Shown: one piece after another, positions 9,341 to 18,892 of the stretch
Numbering within the stretch: position 1 is the first letter of the stretch
How the letters are laid out: each line of letters begins with the position of its first letter
NCBI RefSeq assembly: GCF_002776695.1
Contig: NZ_LFJC01000003.1
Coordinates: forward strand, 7,802,467-7,866,466
Source of the DNA: Bradyrhizobium nitroreducens
GTDB taxonomy: Bacteria; Pseudomonadota; Alphaproteobacteria; Rhizobiales; Xanthobacteraceae
DNA length: 64,000 nucleotides
Reading direction: 5' to 3'
Notes under the pieces: generated by a model
Databases searched by the model: none
What the model was told of the DNA's origin: nothing
Seen by the model: only the letters and a program-made list of their open reading frames with translations
Position numbers and translations under genes: made by a program

Positions 9341-10258
9341 TTACCGCTTCCCCTTCCCCTCCTTCTCCAGCGCCTTGCGCACCTGCTCGAATTCCTCCCG
9401 CGAGGCCTTGTCGGCGCGGGGAAAGCGCAGGTCCAGCTTTTCGAGCGCAGCATTGATCACCGAGCCGATCACCACACGCGCGAACCATTTGTGGTCGGCG
9501 GGCACGACATACCACGGCGCGTGGGACGTGGCGGTGTGCCGGACGATGTCCTGGTAGACCGCCTGGTAGCGCGGCCACAGCGCACGCTCCTTGATGTCGT
9601 CCATCGAGAATTTCCACTGCTTGGACGGGTCCTCCAGCCGATCGAGGAAGCGCTCGCGCTGCTCGTCCTTGGAGACGTTGAGGAAGAATTTCAGCACCAC
9701 GGTGCCGTTGCGGCAGAGGTAGCGCTCGAAGGCCGAGATGTCCTCGAACCGATCCTTCCAGATGCTCTTGGTCACGAGCTTTTGCGGAAGCTTCTCCTTG
9801 GCGAGGAGCTCCGGGTGCACGCGCGTCACCAGGCATTCCTCGTAGTGGGAGCGGTTGAAGATGCCGATATGGCCGCGCTCGGGCAGCGCGATCACGTGGC
9901 GCCAGAGGAAATCGTGGTCGAGCTCCTTGCTGCTCGGCGCCTTGAAGGCATGGACCTCACAGCCCTGCGGATTGATGCCTTCGAAGATCGCCTTGATCGC
10001 ACTGTCCTTGCCGCCGGCATCCATGGCCTGGAACACGATCAGCAGCGACCAGCGGTCCTGGGCGTAGAGCTTCTCCTGGAATTCGGTCAGCCGCTTCTTG
10101 TTGGCCTCGAGAAGCGCCAGCGCCTTCTCCTTGTCGAGATCGCCCTTCTCGTCGGTCTTGTGCGCCTTGAGATGAAACTTGCCCGACCCATCGTAGCGGA
10201 ATGGCGTGATGTAGCGGTCAAGCTCCTGGGCGAGCGACTGGGACGGCTTCTTGTTCAT
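9341..10258 (-). CDS. ppk2: Polyphosphate kinase 2 family protein
   Basis: Transfers phosphate between polyphosphate and nucleotides; this subfamily generally runs toward AMP/ADP phosphorylation. The 305-residue product carries the Walker A-like AMDAGGKDSAIK, the signature block INPQGCEVHAFKAPS, ELDHDFLWRH, LPERGHIGIFNRSHYEE (lid region) and RVHPE. These fit the short one-domain class III-like PPK2 proteins, but class is inferred. Its start lies 41 bases inside the end of the livM-like permease gene, so the two are probably co-transcribed. A lysine-rich tail (KEGKGKR) ends the protein. Confidence 0.92.
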   Translation of the reverse strand: MNKKPSQSLAQELDRYITPFRYDGSGKFHLKAHKTDEKGDLDKEKALALLEANKKRLTEFQEKLYAQDRWSLLIVFQAMDAGGKDSAIKAIFEGINPQGCEVHAFKAPSSKELDHDFLWRHVIALPERGHIGIFNRSHYEECLVTRVHPELLAKEKLPQKLVTKSIWKDRFEDISAFERYLCRNGTVVLKFFLNVSKDEQRERFLDRLEDPSKQWKFSMDDIKERALWPRYQAVYQDIVRHTATSHAPWYVVPADHKWFARVVIGSVINAALEKLDLRFPRADKASREEFEQVRKALEKEGKGKR

Positions 10259-11252
10259 GAGCGCGGGGAACCTTGCGTTGCGGCTTCAATCGGTCGAGCA
10301 CGCTACCAAGGATACCCTTGGGAAGGAATATGATGAAAAGCACGAGCAGCACGCCATAGACGAGGTTGTCCCAGCCGACCGCCTTGGTGCCGAAGCCGAT
10401 GCGCAGGGTTTCCGCGAGCAGAATGGTGATCACCGCCCCGAAGGTCGGGCCGAGCGAAACGAACAGCCCGCCGACGATGGCCGCGAACACCATCTGCAGC
10501 GACACCGCGATGCCGCTGACCGTGTCGGGCGTGATGAACATCTGGTACTGGCAGTAGATGGCGCCGGCGAGCGCCGTCATCAGCGCGCTGAGCAGCGTGA
10601 TCTTCAGCTTCTCGGCGGTCACGTCGACGCCGGCGGCCGCCGCGGCGTCCTCGTCCTCCGAGATCGCTTCCAGCGCATAGCGGGCCATGCTGCGGTCGAC
10701 CCAGTGCCAGACCACGATGCCGAACAGCCAGACCCCGAGCGCGATCAGGTACCAGGTGGTCTTGTCGTCGAATTGCAGCGCCAGCAGCTTGTTGCCGGAG
10801 GCCCGGTTCGGCGTATAGCCCAGCGAGCCGCCGGTATAGTCGCGCGTCGCGGTGATGACCTGGAGCACGATGCCTGACAGCGCCAGCGTCACCAGCACGA
10901 AATAGTGCCCGGTGATGCGGAAGCGGAAGCAGGGATAGCCGACGATCAGCGCCAGCGCGCCCGCCGCGACCATGCTGACGGGAATGCCGATCCAGGGCGA
11001 CACGCCGAGGTGGTTCCAGAGCAGCGCGGTGACATAGGCGCCGATCCCCATGAAGCCGCCATGCCCGAGCGAGACCAGACCGAACCGCCCCATCATCGAC
11101 CAGGACGTGTAGGCGAACGACCAGATCAGGATCAGCACCAGGATGTGCAGATGATAGGGATCACGGTAGACGAAGGGCAGCGCGACCAGCGCCGCCAGCC
11201 CGATCCCCCATGCTGCAAGCCGCCCTTGCCCGATCATCCCTTGCCCCATCAT
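10218..11252 (-). CDS. livM: Branched-chain amino acid-type ABC transporter permease (LivM family)
   Basis: A polytopic permease of 344 residues with the LivM pattern LVSLGHGGFMGIGAYVTALL, then RYALEAISEDEDAAAAAGVDV (EAA-like coupling loop) and FGAVITILLAETLR. The start ATG at 11252 overlaps the livH stop (ATGA). The C-terminal tail RAHEQEAVPVARPGA runs 41 bases into the PPK2 gene. It forms the membrane channel with LivH; substrate could be branched-chain amino acids, amides or aromatic acids. Confidence 0.92.
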   Translation of the reverse strand: MMGQGMIGQGRLAAWGIGLAALVALPFVYRDPYHLHILVLILIWSFAYTSWSMMGRFGLVSLGHGGFMGIGAYVTALLWNHLGVSPWIGIPVSMVAAGALALIVGYPCFRFRITGHYFVLVTLALSGIVLQVITATRDYTGGSLGYTPNRASGNKLLALQFDDKTTWYLIALGVWLFGIVVWHWVDRSMARYALEAISEDEDAAAAAGVDVTAEKLKITLLSALMTALAGAIYCQYQMFITPDTVSGIAVSLQMVFAAIVGGLFVSLGPTFGAVITILLAETLRIGFGTKAVGWDNLVYGVLLVLFIIFLPKGILGSVLDRLKPQRKVPRAHEQEAVPVARPGA

Positions 11253-12135
11253 CGGCGCCTCGAAAGCAAGCCCGCGGGCCGGATGAACATCATGACGATG
11301 AAGAAGGCGAAGGCGAGCACGTAGCCCCATTCCAGGTCGGAGAACAGGCCGCCGAGCGAGATGATCTCGGCGAACACGAAGGCGGCAATGAAGCCGCCGA
11401 TGAAATTGCCGAGGCCCCCGAGCACGCAGATCAGGAAGGTGATCGGCCCGAAGGAGAGGCCGACGAAGGGATGCACGTCGTATTGCAGCACCAGCAGGCA
11501 GGCGGCGAGCCCCGCCAACCCACCGCCGATTGCAGAGGTGATGAGATAGATCCGCTTTGTGTCGACGCCCATCAGCGCCATGATCTGCCGATCCTGCGAG
11601 ATGGCGCGGATCGCGGTGCCGGTGAAGGTGCGCGTCATGAACAGATAGACCGCGACCATGCCGACCAGCGCGGCCAAGAATGACAAGAGCCGCGCGTAGC
11701 TGAAGTTCATGTCGCCGAAGGCGAGCACCGGCAGGCGGATGCCGAGATTGCGGAAGTCGATGCCGAAGGCGACGGTGGCAAAGCTCTGCAGCACGAACAG
11801 AACTCCGCCGGTCGCGAGCAGCTGGTTGATCGGCGGCGCGTTCAGGAGCGGCGCGATCACGAGGTAATGCAGCGCCGCACCGAGCATCGCGACCAGCAGG
11901 ATGGTGAGAGGCGCCGCAATGAAATAGTTGATGCCGAAGTACTGCACCATGAAGTACATGCCATACATGCCGATCATCACGAGCTCGGCGTAGCAGATCC
12001 AGGTGACGTCGATGACGCCGAAGATCAGGTTGAGCCCGAGCGCGAGCAGCGCCAGCACGCCGCCGAGCAGGATGCCGTTGATGACGGCCTCCAGCAGGTA
12101 GATGTCGAAAATGTCCAGGAACGCCTGCATGAACA

Positions 12136-12136
<1 letters not shown>
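11249..12136 (-). CDS. livH: Branched-chain amino acid-type ABC transporter permease (LivH family)
   Basis: A 295-residue inner-membrane permease with about eight hydrophobic segments and the LivH motifs NGILLGGVLALLALGLNLIFGV, LLATGGVLFVLQS and the coupling loop GTAIRAISQDRQIMALMGV. The start ATG at 12136 overlaps the livF stop by one base (TGATG), typical of translational coupling; an internal ATG six bases on is possible. The C-terminus FIRPAGLLSRRR is normal for the family. Confidence 0.92.
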
Positions 12137-12839
<703 letters not shown>

Positions 12840-12843
<4 letters not shown>

Positions 12844-13613
12844 GCGCCTCCCGCGCGGCGGCGCGCCTCGGCGGCCGCGGCCTGCGTGGTCTCGGCATCG
12901 GTGCCGAGATAGACCTCGATGACGCGCGGATCGCCCGCCACCATGCTTGGCAGGCCTTCCGAGATCTTCTCGCCGTGGTCCAGCACCATGACGCGATCGA
13001 CGACGCGCATCAACACGCCCATGATATGCTCGACCCAGATGATGGTGATGCCGAGCTCGTCACGGATGTTGCGCAGCATGTCGGCGGCCTGGCCCATCTC
13101 GGCTTCGTCGAGACCGCCGAGACTCTCGTCCGCGAGCAGCAGCTTCGGTGACGTCGCAAGCGCCTTGGCGAGCTCGAGCTTCTTCAGCCCCGCCGCGCCG
13201 AGACCATCGACGCTGGCGTGGCGATCGGTCGGCAGGCCGACCATGGCGAGCGAGCGCTCGGCCGCCTCCTCGGCCTTGACGCGGCTGTGGCGACCCTGGC
13301 CATAGAAGCCGGCCAGCGCGACATTCTCGAAGATGGTCAGACGGCGGAAAGGGCGCGGGATCTGGAAGGTGCGGCCGATGCCGCTGTTGATGATCCGGTG
13401 CGGCGCAAGGCCCGCGATCTCGGAGCCGGCGAACAGGATCGAGCCTGACGTCGGCGCCAGCGTGCCGGAGAGCATGTTGAAGATCGTGCTCTTGCCCGAG
13501 CCGTTGGGGCCGATCAGGCCGAGGATCTCGCCCTGATCGACTTTGAACGACACGTTGTTGACGGCGGTGAAGCCGCCGAACCGCTTCACCAGCCCGCTGA
13601 CTTCCAGCACCAA
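12840..13613 (-). CDS. livG: Branched-chain amino acid-type ABC transporter ATP-binding protein (LivG family)
   Basis: A 257-residue ATPase with Walker A GPNGSGKSTIFN, the LivG insertion GRTFQIPRPF, Walker B KLLLADESLGGLDEAE and switch WVEHIMGVL. The usual LSGGQ signature is degenerate here (LGAAGLKKLELAKAL), which occurs in some LivG relatives. Located 12 bases after the binding-protein gene. A Glu follows the Walker B Asp, so ATPase activity looks intact. Confidence 0.92.
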
Positions 13614-13625
13614 GGCCCTCCGCCG

Positions 13626-14948
13626 CTACTGGTTGCTGTAGGTGGTGCCCTTCGGCAGCGGCAGCACGGCCTCGCGCTGCGCCTGGCTCTTCGGCCACAC
13701 CACGTGGGACTTGTCCTCGAGATACTGGATCACGACGGGGAACGAGCGTTCGTTCTGCCCGGCCATGGGCGTGCCCTCGCCGTAGAACTTCACGCCGAAG
13801 CCGAGCATGGTGCCGCCTTCGGGGATGTCGGTGTCGAGCGCCGCCTTGCGCAGCGCGTCGGGATCGACGCCGCCGTATTTCTTGATCGCCCGCGGCAGCA
13901 CATCCGCCATGAACACGTAGGTGTTGGACGCCCCGATGCCGACATGGGCGGAACGGATGGCGACGCCCGGCTTGATCTTGTCGAACTCCTCGCCGACCAT
14001 CTTGATGACGGCCGGGAGCTTCGGATCCATGGTCTTCTGGTTGGCGAGCCAGATCGAGATCGGGTCGGTGTTGAAGATATAGGTGGCGTCGGCCCCCATG
14101 CCTTCCTTCAGCTTCTCATAGACGCCATAGCCTGCGCCGTGCCCCATCAGCGCCCCGAACTTCAGGCCCTGCTCGCGGGCCTGGCGGAGCAGCAGCGTGA
14201 TGTCCGGATTGTAGCCGGTGTGGAAGATGACGTCGGGCTTGGCGCGCTTGAGCTTGGTCACCAGCGCGGAGAGATCCGGCGCAGTCGCCGAATAGCCCTC
14301 CTTGAGCACGACGTTGAAGCCGGCCTTCTTGGCACCGACCTCGTTGCCTCTTGATACGTCGACGCCATAGGCGCCGTCCTCGTGGATGATGGCGACGCGC
14401 AGATCCTTCGGCTCCTTGCCGAACTTCCCCTTGGCGTTCTGTGCGATGAAATCCATCGTCATCATGCCGAACTGGTCGCCGCTCGCCTGCGGGCGGAAGA
14501 CGTATTTGTAGCCCTTCTCGTTGAACACGGCCGACGAGATGCAGGTCGTCATCCACATGAACTTCTTGAGCTGCTCGACGCGGGCGGCGACCGGCACGCA
14601 CTGCGCCGAGGAGAAGAAGCCGAGCACCATGTCGACCTTCTCCTGCTCCAGCAGGCGGACGGATTCGTTGATGGCGATGTCGGGCTTGCTTTGCGCGTCG
14701 GCATAGACCGCCTCGATCTTGTAGCCCTCGACGCCGGTCTTGGCAAAATGGTCGAGGATGATCTTGGTGCCGACATAGTTGAGCTCGGAGCCGCCGCCGG
14801 CCAGAGGTCCGGTCAAATCAAAGACGACGCCGATCTTGATCTTCTTGTCCTGAGGTCTGTCCTGGGCTTTGGCGGACACCGCCAAGCCCGTCGCCGATAT
14901 CGCGACCAACAGCCCACGTACCAAACGGGCAGCCATGCGCAGGCGCAT
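13626..14948 (-). CDS. Branched-chain amino acid-type ABC transporter periplasmic binding protein
   Basis: First gene of the liv-type operon. The 440-residue precursor begins with a signal peptide cut near VSAKAQD, then IKIGVVFDLTGPLAGGGSE, typical of the type I periplasmic binding fold (Peripla_BP_6). The GGGAGG site just upstream fixes the ATG at 14948. Two cysteines (SSAQCVPVA ... WMTTCISS) could form a disulfide. Ligand unknown; similar proteins bind amino acids, amides or aromatic acids. Confidence 0.92.
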   Translation of the reverse strand: MRLRMAARLVRGLLVAISATGLAVSAKAQDRPQDKKIKIGVVFDLTGPLAGGGSELNYVGTKIILDHFAKTGVEGYKIEAVYADAQSKPDIAINESVRLLEQEKVDMVLGFFSSAQCVPVAARVEQLKKFMWMTTCISSAVFNEKGYKYVFRPQASGDQFGMMTMDFIAQNAKGKFGKEPKDLRVAIIHEDGAYGVDVSRGNEVGAKKAGFNVVLKEGYSATAPDLSALVTKLKRAKPDVIFHTGYNPDITLLLRQAREQGLKFGALMGHGAGYGVYEKLKEGMGADATYIFNTDPISIWLANQKTMDPKLPAVIKMVGEEFDKIKPGVAIRSAHVGIGASNTYVFMADVLPRAIKKYGGVDPDALRKAALDTDIPEGGTMLGFGVKFYGEGTPMAGQNERSFPVVIQYLEDKSHVVWPKSQAQREAVLPLPKGTTYSNQ

Positions 14949-15041
14949 CAAAACCTCCCTGGACGATTGTGCATTGCATTCGTCTTGATCTTGCTTGCCC
15001 CCATCACATGGGCAGAGCGCAGCGATGTCAAGCCTCGCGCG

Positions 15042-15746
15042 TCAGCGCGAGGCGAACTGCTGCTCGACGAAGGCCGTGACAAATCGCGGCATGGTCGGCC
15101 TGAGGTCACTCATCCCGCGCACGAGATGGATGGCCGACAATTCGGGCTCGTCCTCGCGGGCGAGGTTGGCTTCGATCCGGGCGCGCGCCTCCTCGCCGGA
15201 CATATCCAGGTTGAGCACCTGCATCATCGCAATCGTGGGCCCGCTGACGATGCAATGCCAGTCCGGCTCGGCCTGAAAATCCGCCGCCGTCAGGCCGGTC
15301 TCCTCCTCGAGCTCGCGGACGACGCTGCCGGGAATGTCCAGCGTGCCGTCCCGGACGTCGTCGAGATCGGGGGTGCCCGACGGGAAATAGATGCGGCCCG
15401 CGTTGGCGGTGTGCTGCGCCATCTCGCCCATCACGAAAGCGCCGTCGGACGTGCGCAGCGCACCCATGCCAAAACCGTTGAACACGGCGGGGCCGGGAAA
15501 GCCCCAGTCGCGCCAGGCAAGGAAGCTTGCGAAATCGGTCTCGAAATAGGTCGAGGTGAAATGGCCGCCCGCGAACACGGGATCTCGCCCGAGCAGGACG
15601 CGGCCGTTCCAGATCTTCGGCCGCTCGCGCTGCTTCTCGGCGAAATGCGCCGCGATCTCGTCGCGACGCTCCTGGGCGAACGGCCAGTCGATCGGCCGCA
15701 CGGCAAGATCAAGCGTCGTGACGCGATGAATGATGGGTGTCGTCAT
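15042..15746 (-). CDS. NUDIX hydrolase
   Basis: A 234-residue hydrolase. The Nudix helix RELEEETGL is intact at about residues 141-149, giving the metal-binding EExxEE-type core, although the conserved Glu at the start of the classical 23-residue box is replaced (the segment reads DGTLDIPGSVV). Long flanking regions differ from MutT or ADP-ribose hydrolases, so the nucleoside-diphosphate substrate cannot be guessed. No strong ribosome site is seen before the ATG. It lies between two transporter clusters. Confidence 0.85.
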   Translation of the reverse strand: MTTPIIHRVTTLDLAVRPIDWPFAQERRDEIAAHFAEKQRERPKIWNGRVLLGRDPVFAGGHFTSTYFETDFASFLAWRDWGFPGPAVFNGFGMGALRTSDGAFVMGEMAQHTANAGRIYFPSGTPDLDDVRDGTLDIPGSVVRELEEETGLTAADFQAEPDWHCIVSGPTIAMMQVLNLDMSGEEARARIEANLAREDEPELSAIHLVRGMSDLRPTMPRFVTAFVEQQFASR

Positions 15747-15775
15747 GAGGGACGGTTACCACATCTTCGCGTCAG

Positions 15776-16801
15776 CTATTTGGCATTCCCCGTCGTCTTC
15801 TTGGCCTGCTCGACGAACGTGTTGGTGAAGGTCTTGCTGACGTCGATCTTGGCGTTGGCCACCTCGGGCGAGCCGACGCTGAACACCGCGAGCACGGCGT
15901 CCGCGCCCTTCGGGTCCATCTTGCCGGTCTCCGAGTACATCGGGATCGTGTTCTTCAGCGCAGCGAGATAGAGGTCCTTGTTCTTGCCGACCGTCTCCTC
16001 CGGCATCTTCGCCATGATCTCCTCAGGGCTGTGCGAATGGATCCAGGCGAGCGTGGCGAGGATCGCGTTGGTCAGCGCCTGCGTCTCCTTCTCGTGCTTG
16101 GCAACCCAGGCCGCGGTCGAATACAGCGCGCCACCCGGATATTCGCCGCCGAAGGTCTCGAGCGTGTCCTTTTGCGTGCGGGTGTCGGAGAGGATGCGCA
16201 GATCCTTGTGGCTGCCCTGCAGCACGGTCACGGAGGGATCGAGCATCACGGCGGCGTCGATCTGGCCCTGCTCCATCGCGGCGACCGCGGTGGCGCCGAG
16301 GCCGACGCCGATCACGGCGGCGCTGGTGGGATCGACCCCGTTCTTCTTCAGCATGTATTTCAGGAAGAAGTCGGTGGAGGAACCGGGCGCGCTGACGCCG
16401 ACCTTCTTGCCGGCGAGGTCCTTGACCGACTTGATGTCGTTGGTGCGCGCGGGCGCGACCACCAGCACGAGGCCGGGATAGCGGTCATAGACCACGAAGG
16501 ACTGCAGCTCCTGCTTCTTGGCGGCCAGGTTGACGCAATGGTCGAAATAGCCGGAGACCACGTCGGCGCTGCCGCCGAGCACGGCTTTCAGCGCGTCCGA
16601 GCCGCCCTTGAGGTCCACGAGTTCGACATTGAGGCCGGCCTTGTCGTATTCACCGAGCTGCTTGGCCAGCACCGTGGGCAAATAGCACAGGCAGGAGCCG
16701 CCGCCGACCGCGATGGTGACCTTGCTTTGCGCCGCGGCAAAACCGGTGGTGAGCGTCAGCGCGAGCAGCGCACCGGCGAGCCTGGCAATCGTGTTCTTCA
16801 T
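15776..16801 (-). CDS. NitT/TauT family ABC transporter substrate-binding protein
   Basis: A 341-residue exported binding protein: signal peptide ending TGFAAAQS, then VTIAVGGGSCLCYLPTVLAKQLG and the later KKVGVSAPGSSTDFFLKYML and GATAVAAMEQGQIDAAVM blocks typical of SsuA/TauA/NMT1-like proteins. GGAGGAAACC precedes the ATG at 16801, so longer in-frame starts are rejected. Matching permease and ATPase genes lie at 21010-22616 on the same strand, separated by the cupin and the ECF operon; they probably form one transporter. Ligand unknown (sulfonate, nitrate, pyrimidine or aromatic types are all possible). Confidence 0.9.
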   Translation of the reverse strand: MKNTIARLAGALLALTLTTGFAAAQSKVTIAVGGGSCLCYLPTVLAKQLGEYDKAGLNVELVDLKGGSDALKAVLGGSADVVSGYFDHCVNLAAKKQELQSFVVYDRYPGLVLVVAPARTNDIKSVKDLAGKKVGVSAPGSSTDFFLKYMLKKNGVDPTSAAVIGVGLGATAVAAMEQGQIDAAVMLDPSVTVLQGSHKDLRILSDTRTQKDTLETFGGEYPGGALYSTAAWVAKHEKETQALTNAILATLAWIHSHSPEEIMAKMPEETVGKNKDLYLAALKNTIPMYSETGKMDPKGADAVLAVFSVGSPEVANAKIDVSKTFTNTFVEQAKKTTGNAK

Positions 16802-16938
16802 TGGTTTCCTCCGTTCGGCCGGCGGCACCATAGAGCAGCCCGGCTGGCTTGAGAAGCACTGCCGGAGGCACTGGCCATCGGCCATTCGGCGCAATAGCAT
16901 GTCCAGACAAGAACAATTCTCGATGGGGAGGATCATCC

Positions 16939-17388
16939 ATGAATCGTATTACAGCCGGGCTGTCGATTACGGCCGCCTTCATCGCCGGATGCGGCGCAAC
17001 CTACCTGCTCGGTCCGGCGCTTGCCGCCGAGAGCATCACCGCACAGATCATCCATACCGGTGAAATGGAAGGCGACGCGCTGGGCCCCGCCAACAAGGTC
17101 GGCTACCGCTCCAAGACGTTCATGACCGCCGACGGCGCCACCGTGTCGATCCAGGTCGGCAATGTGCCCAAGCACCTGCATCCCAACACCAACGAGATCC
17201 AGTACATCCTCGACGGCACCGGAACGATCTGGCTCGGCGACAAGGAAGTCACGGTCAAGCCGGGTGACCTCGTCATCATCCCGAAGGGCACGCCGCATGG
17301 CGGCACCAAGCCGATCTCGGGCCAGGTCAAGGCGATCGCGATCAAGACGCCGCCGCAGGCGCCCGACGACGTCAAGCTGCTGGATTGA
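16939..17388 (+). CDS. Exported cupin domain protein
   Basis: A 149-residue small-barrel protein. A signal peptide or N-terminal anchor (residues 1-31, TYLLGPALAAES) is followed by a single cupin domain with metal ligands in HLHPNTNEIQYILDGTG and PKGTPHGG. The ATG at 16939 follows GGGGAGG. It is transcribed divergently from the NitT/TauT-type binding protein gene (137-base gap), so regulation may be shared. The function (small-molecule binding or a dioxygenase/isomerase) is unknown. Confidence 0.85.
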   Translation: MNRITAGLSITAAFIAGCGATYLLGPALAAESITAQIIHTGEMEGDALGPANKVGYRSKTFMTADGATVSIQVGNVPKHLHPNTNEIQYILDGTGTIWLGDKEVTVKPGDLVIIPKGTPHGGTKPISGQVKAIAIKTPPQAPDDVKLLD

Positions 17389-17416
17389 GGCCGAAAGCCG
17401 GGCCTGGTCGAATGAC

Positions 17417-17445
17417 CGGGCCCGCACGGCCGTGCGGGCCCGTTT
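17417..17445 (+). terminator. Terminator-like palindrome after the cupin gene
   Basis: A 26-base perfect palindrome (CGGGCCCGCACG and its complement) about 30 bases after the cupin stop, followed by a short GTTTCG. Stem is very stable, the T-run weak, so intrinsic termination is likely but not certain. Confidence 0.6.
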
Positions 17446-17458
17446 CGTCCATCCTGGT

Positions 17459-17570
17459 GCTAGAGCCCTTTCCCGTTCCGATGGAATCGAAACGGAGCTC
17501 TAGATTCTTGTTTAGACGCGTTTTCTTGACGCGAACCGCTATCCACTTCGCTCGAAAACGCTCTTAGATC
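17459..17570. repeat. Dispersed intergenic repeat (CTAGAGCCCTTTCCCGTTCC type)
   Basis: Contains an imperfect dyad TAGAGCCCTTTCCCGTTCCGAT / ATCGAAACGGAGCTCTAG and the trailing segment GACGCGTTTTCTTGACGCGAACCGC ... TCGCTCGAAAACGCTCT. I recall this type as multi-copy in Bradyrhizobium genomes; a fragment (TCTAGAGCATTTTC) lies at 30839-30852. It overlaps the last bases of the anti-sigma gene. Confidence 0.6.
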
Positions 17571-18337
17571 GGGCGCGCCTGCTTGCGGATCTCGTTTGCG
17601 ATCGGCTTGAGGGTGTCGCCCGGAAGCTGGCCGACGAGCGTGTAACCCATGCCGGCCTCCGCCCACACGAAGCCTGCGACGTCGCCGGTCGATTGCGGCA
17701 TCATCGGCGTCGCCAGATCGCGGTTGCTCATCGGGCGCGTCAGCACCACGAGGCGGTTGCCGCGATCGTCGTCGTACATGAACATCGCCGCCGGGCCATG
17801 CGACGTCGGAACCAGGCGGCCTCCCATCAGCCGATAGCCTGAGGCCGAGAGATCGGGCACCTTCACCGGCTGCTTCAGCCGGGTGGTGGCCCATTGCGCG
17901 AACTCGGCGCTGTTGGACGCCTTGATCTCGACCGGCCGCACGTGGTCCGGGGCGAAAACGCTATAGGAGTAAGCGGCCTCCTGCGCCAACGAGGACAGTC
18001 CGTTCGAACCGTCCTGCAACAGACCATGCATGGTCCAGCCGCCGAGACCGCCGAGGCCAATGAGCAGCATGGCTGCGACCATTCCCCCGGCCCATCGCGG
18101 ACGCCGTTTTCGGCCCTCGATGATATGCGACAGGTTCAATTCTGCCGGTAAGGGCTCGTCAACGATTGACGCCAGTGCGCCGCGCAATTGCTCCCGCTGC
18201 GTGGCGAAGGCCGCGACGCGCCCGGCGACGTCGGGATGATTGTCCAGATAGGATGCGACCGCCGCGCGGCGTTCTGGCTCGAGCGCCTGGTCCACATAGG
18301 CGTGCAGATCGTCCTCTGTGATCGGTCGCTGGTTCAT
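17564..18337 (-). CDS. Anti-sigma factor (single-pass membrane)
   Basis: A 257-residue regulator that should hold the adjacent ECF sigma factor inactive. The cytosolic N-terminus (ITEDDLHAYVDQALEPERRAAVASYLDNHPDVAGRV) resembles the anti-sigma domain; the zinc-binding cysteines of ZAS proteins are absent (HPDVAG where CxxC would be). One membrane helix lies near 82-105, and a periplasmic C-terminal domain of about 150 residues follows. The ATG overlaps the sigma gene stop by four bases with GGAG inside the sigma gene. The periplasmic part presumably senses the signal. Confidence 0.88.
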   Translation of the reverse strand: MNQRPITEDDLHAYVDQALEPERRAAVASYLDNHPDVAGRVAAFATQREQLRGALASIVDEPLPAELNLSHIIEGRKRRPRWAGGMVAAMLLIGLGGLGGWTMHGLLQDGSNGLSSLAQEAAYSYSVFAPDHVRPVEIKASNSAEFAQWATTRLKQPVKVPDLSASGYRLMGGRLVPTSHGPAAMFMYDDDRGNRLVVLTRPMSNRDLATPMMPQSTGDVAGFVWAEAGMGYTLVGQLPGDTLKPIANEIRKQARPI

Positions 18338-18852
18338 TTCAAGCTCCGCAATACCACGACGTTTCCTGGCGCGACGCCATCCATCTCCTGCAAGAGCCGC
18401 TCCCGTGCCCGTGACAGGCGTGACATCACCGTGCCGACCGGGACGTTGAGAACTGCCGCGGCGTCCGCGTAGGAAAGATCCTCGACTGCGACCAGCAACA
18501 GCACGGACCGCTGCTCTTCCGGGAGTTTTGCAAGCTTGCTCAGGACATCCTGATAGATCAACCTCTGTTCCTGAGCTGCCGCACTGGCGAGCTCCTGCTC
18601 GCCCGCATCGTCGATCGGCATATGCCTGCCTCGCGCCGTGGCCTGGCGGAATTGGGTGATCGCCAGATTGTGGAGGATGGTGAACAGCCAGGCGCGCACG
18701 CTGCCGTCACGCCGCTGATGCCAGCGGCTGACGGCGCGCTCCAGGCAGTCCTGGACCAAATCGTCAGCCGCAGCGCGATCGCGCATGAGTGCACGCGCAT
18801 AGCGGCGGAGCGCGGGGATCAGTGGTTCGACCTGAACCAGCATGTCCTTCAT
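18334..18852 (-). CDS. ECF-family RNA polymerase sigma factor
   Basis: A 172-residue sigma-70 of the ECF class: sigma-2 region LIPALRRYARALMRDRAAADDLVQDCL ... VRAWLFTILHNLAITQFR and sigma-4 region LPEEQRSVLLLVAVEDLSYADAAAVLNVPVGTVMSRLSRARERL. No region 3 or C-terminal extension. The ATG at 18852 follows GGAG at good spacing; longer frames are unlike the family. It is followed directly by its anti-sigma gene and preceded on the same strand by two exported-protein genes. Confidence 0.93.
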   Translation of the reverse strand: MKDMLVQVEPLIPALRRYARALMRDRAAADDLVQDCLERAVSRWHQRRDGSVRAWLFTILHNLAITQFRQATARGRHMPIDDAGEQELASAAAQEQRLIYQDVLSKLAKLPEEQRSVLLLVAVEDLSYADAAAVLNVPVGTVMSRLSRARERLLQEMDGVAPGNVVVLRSLK

Positions 18853-18892
18853 AAGGCACTCCGCCATCTTTCCGATGTCGTCCCGACCGAAG

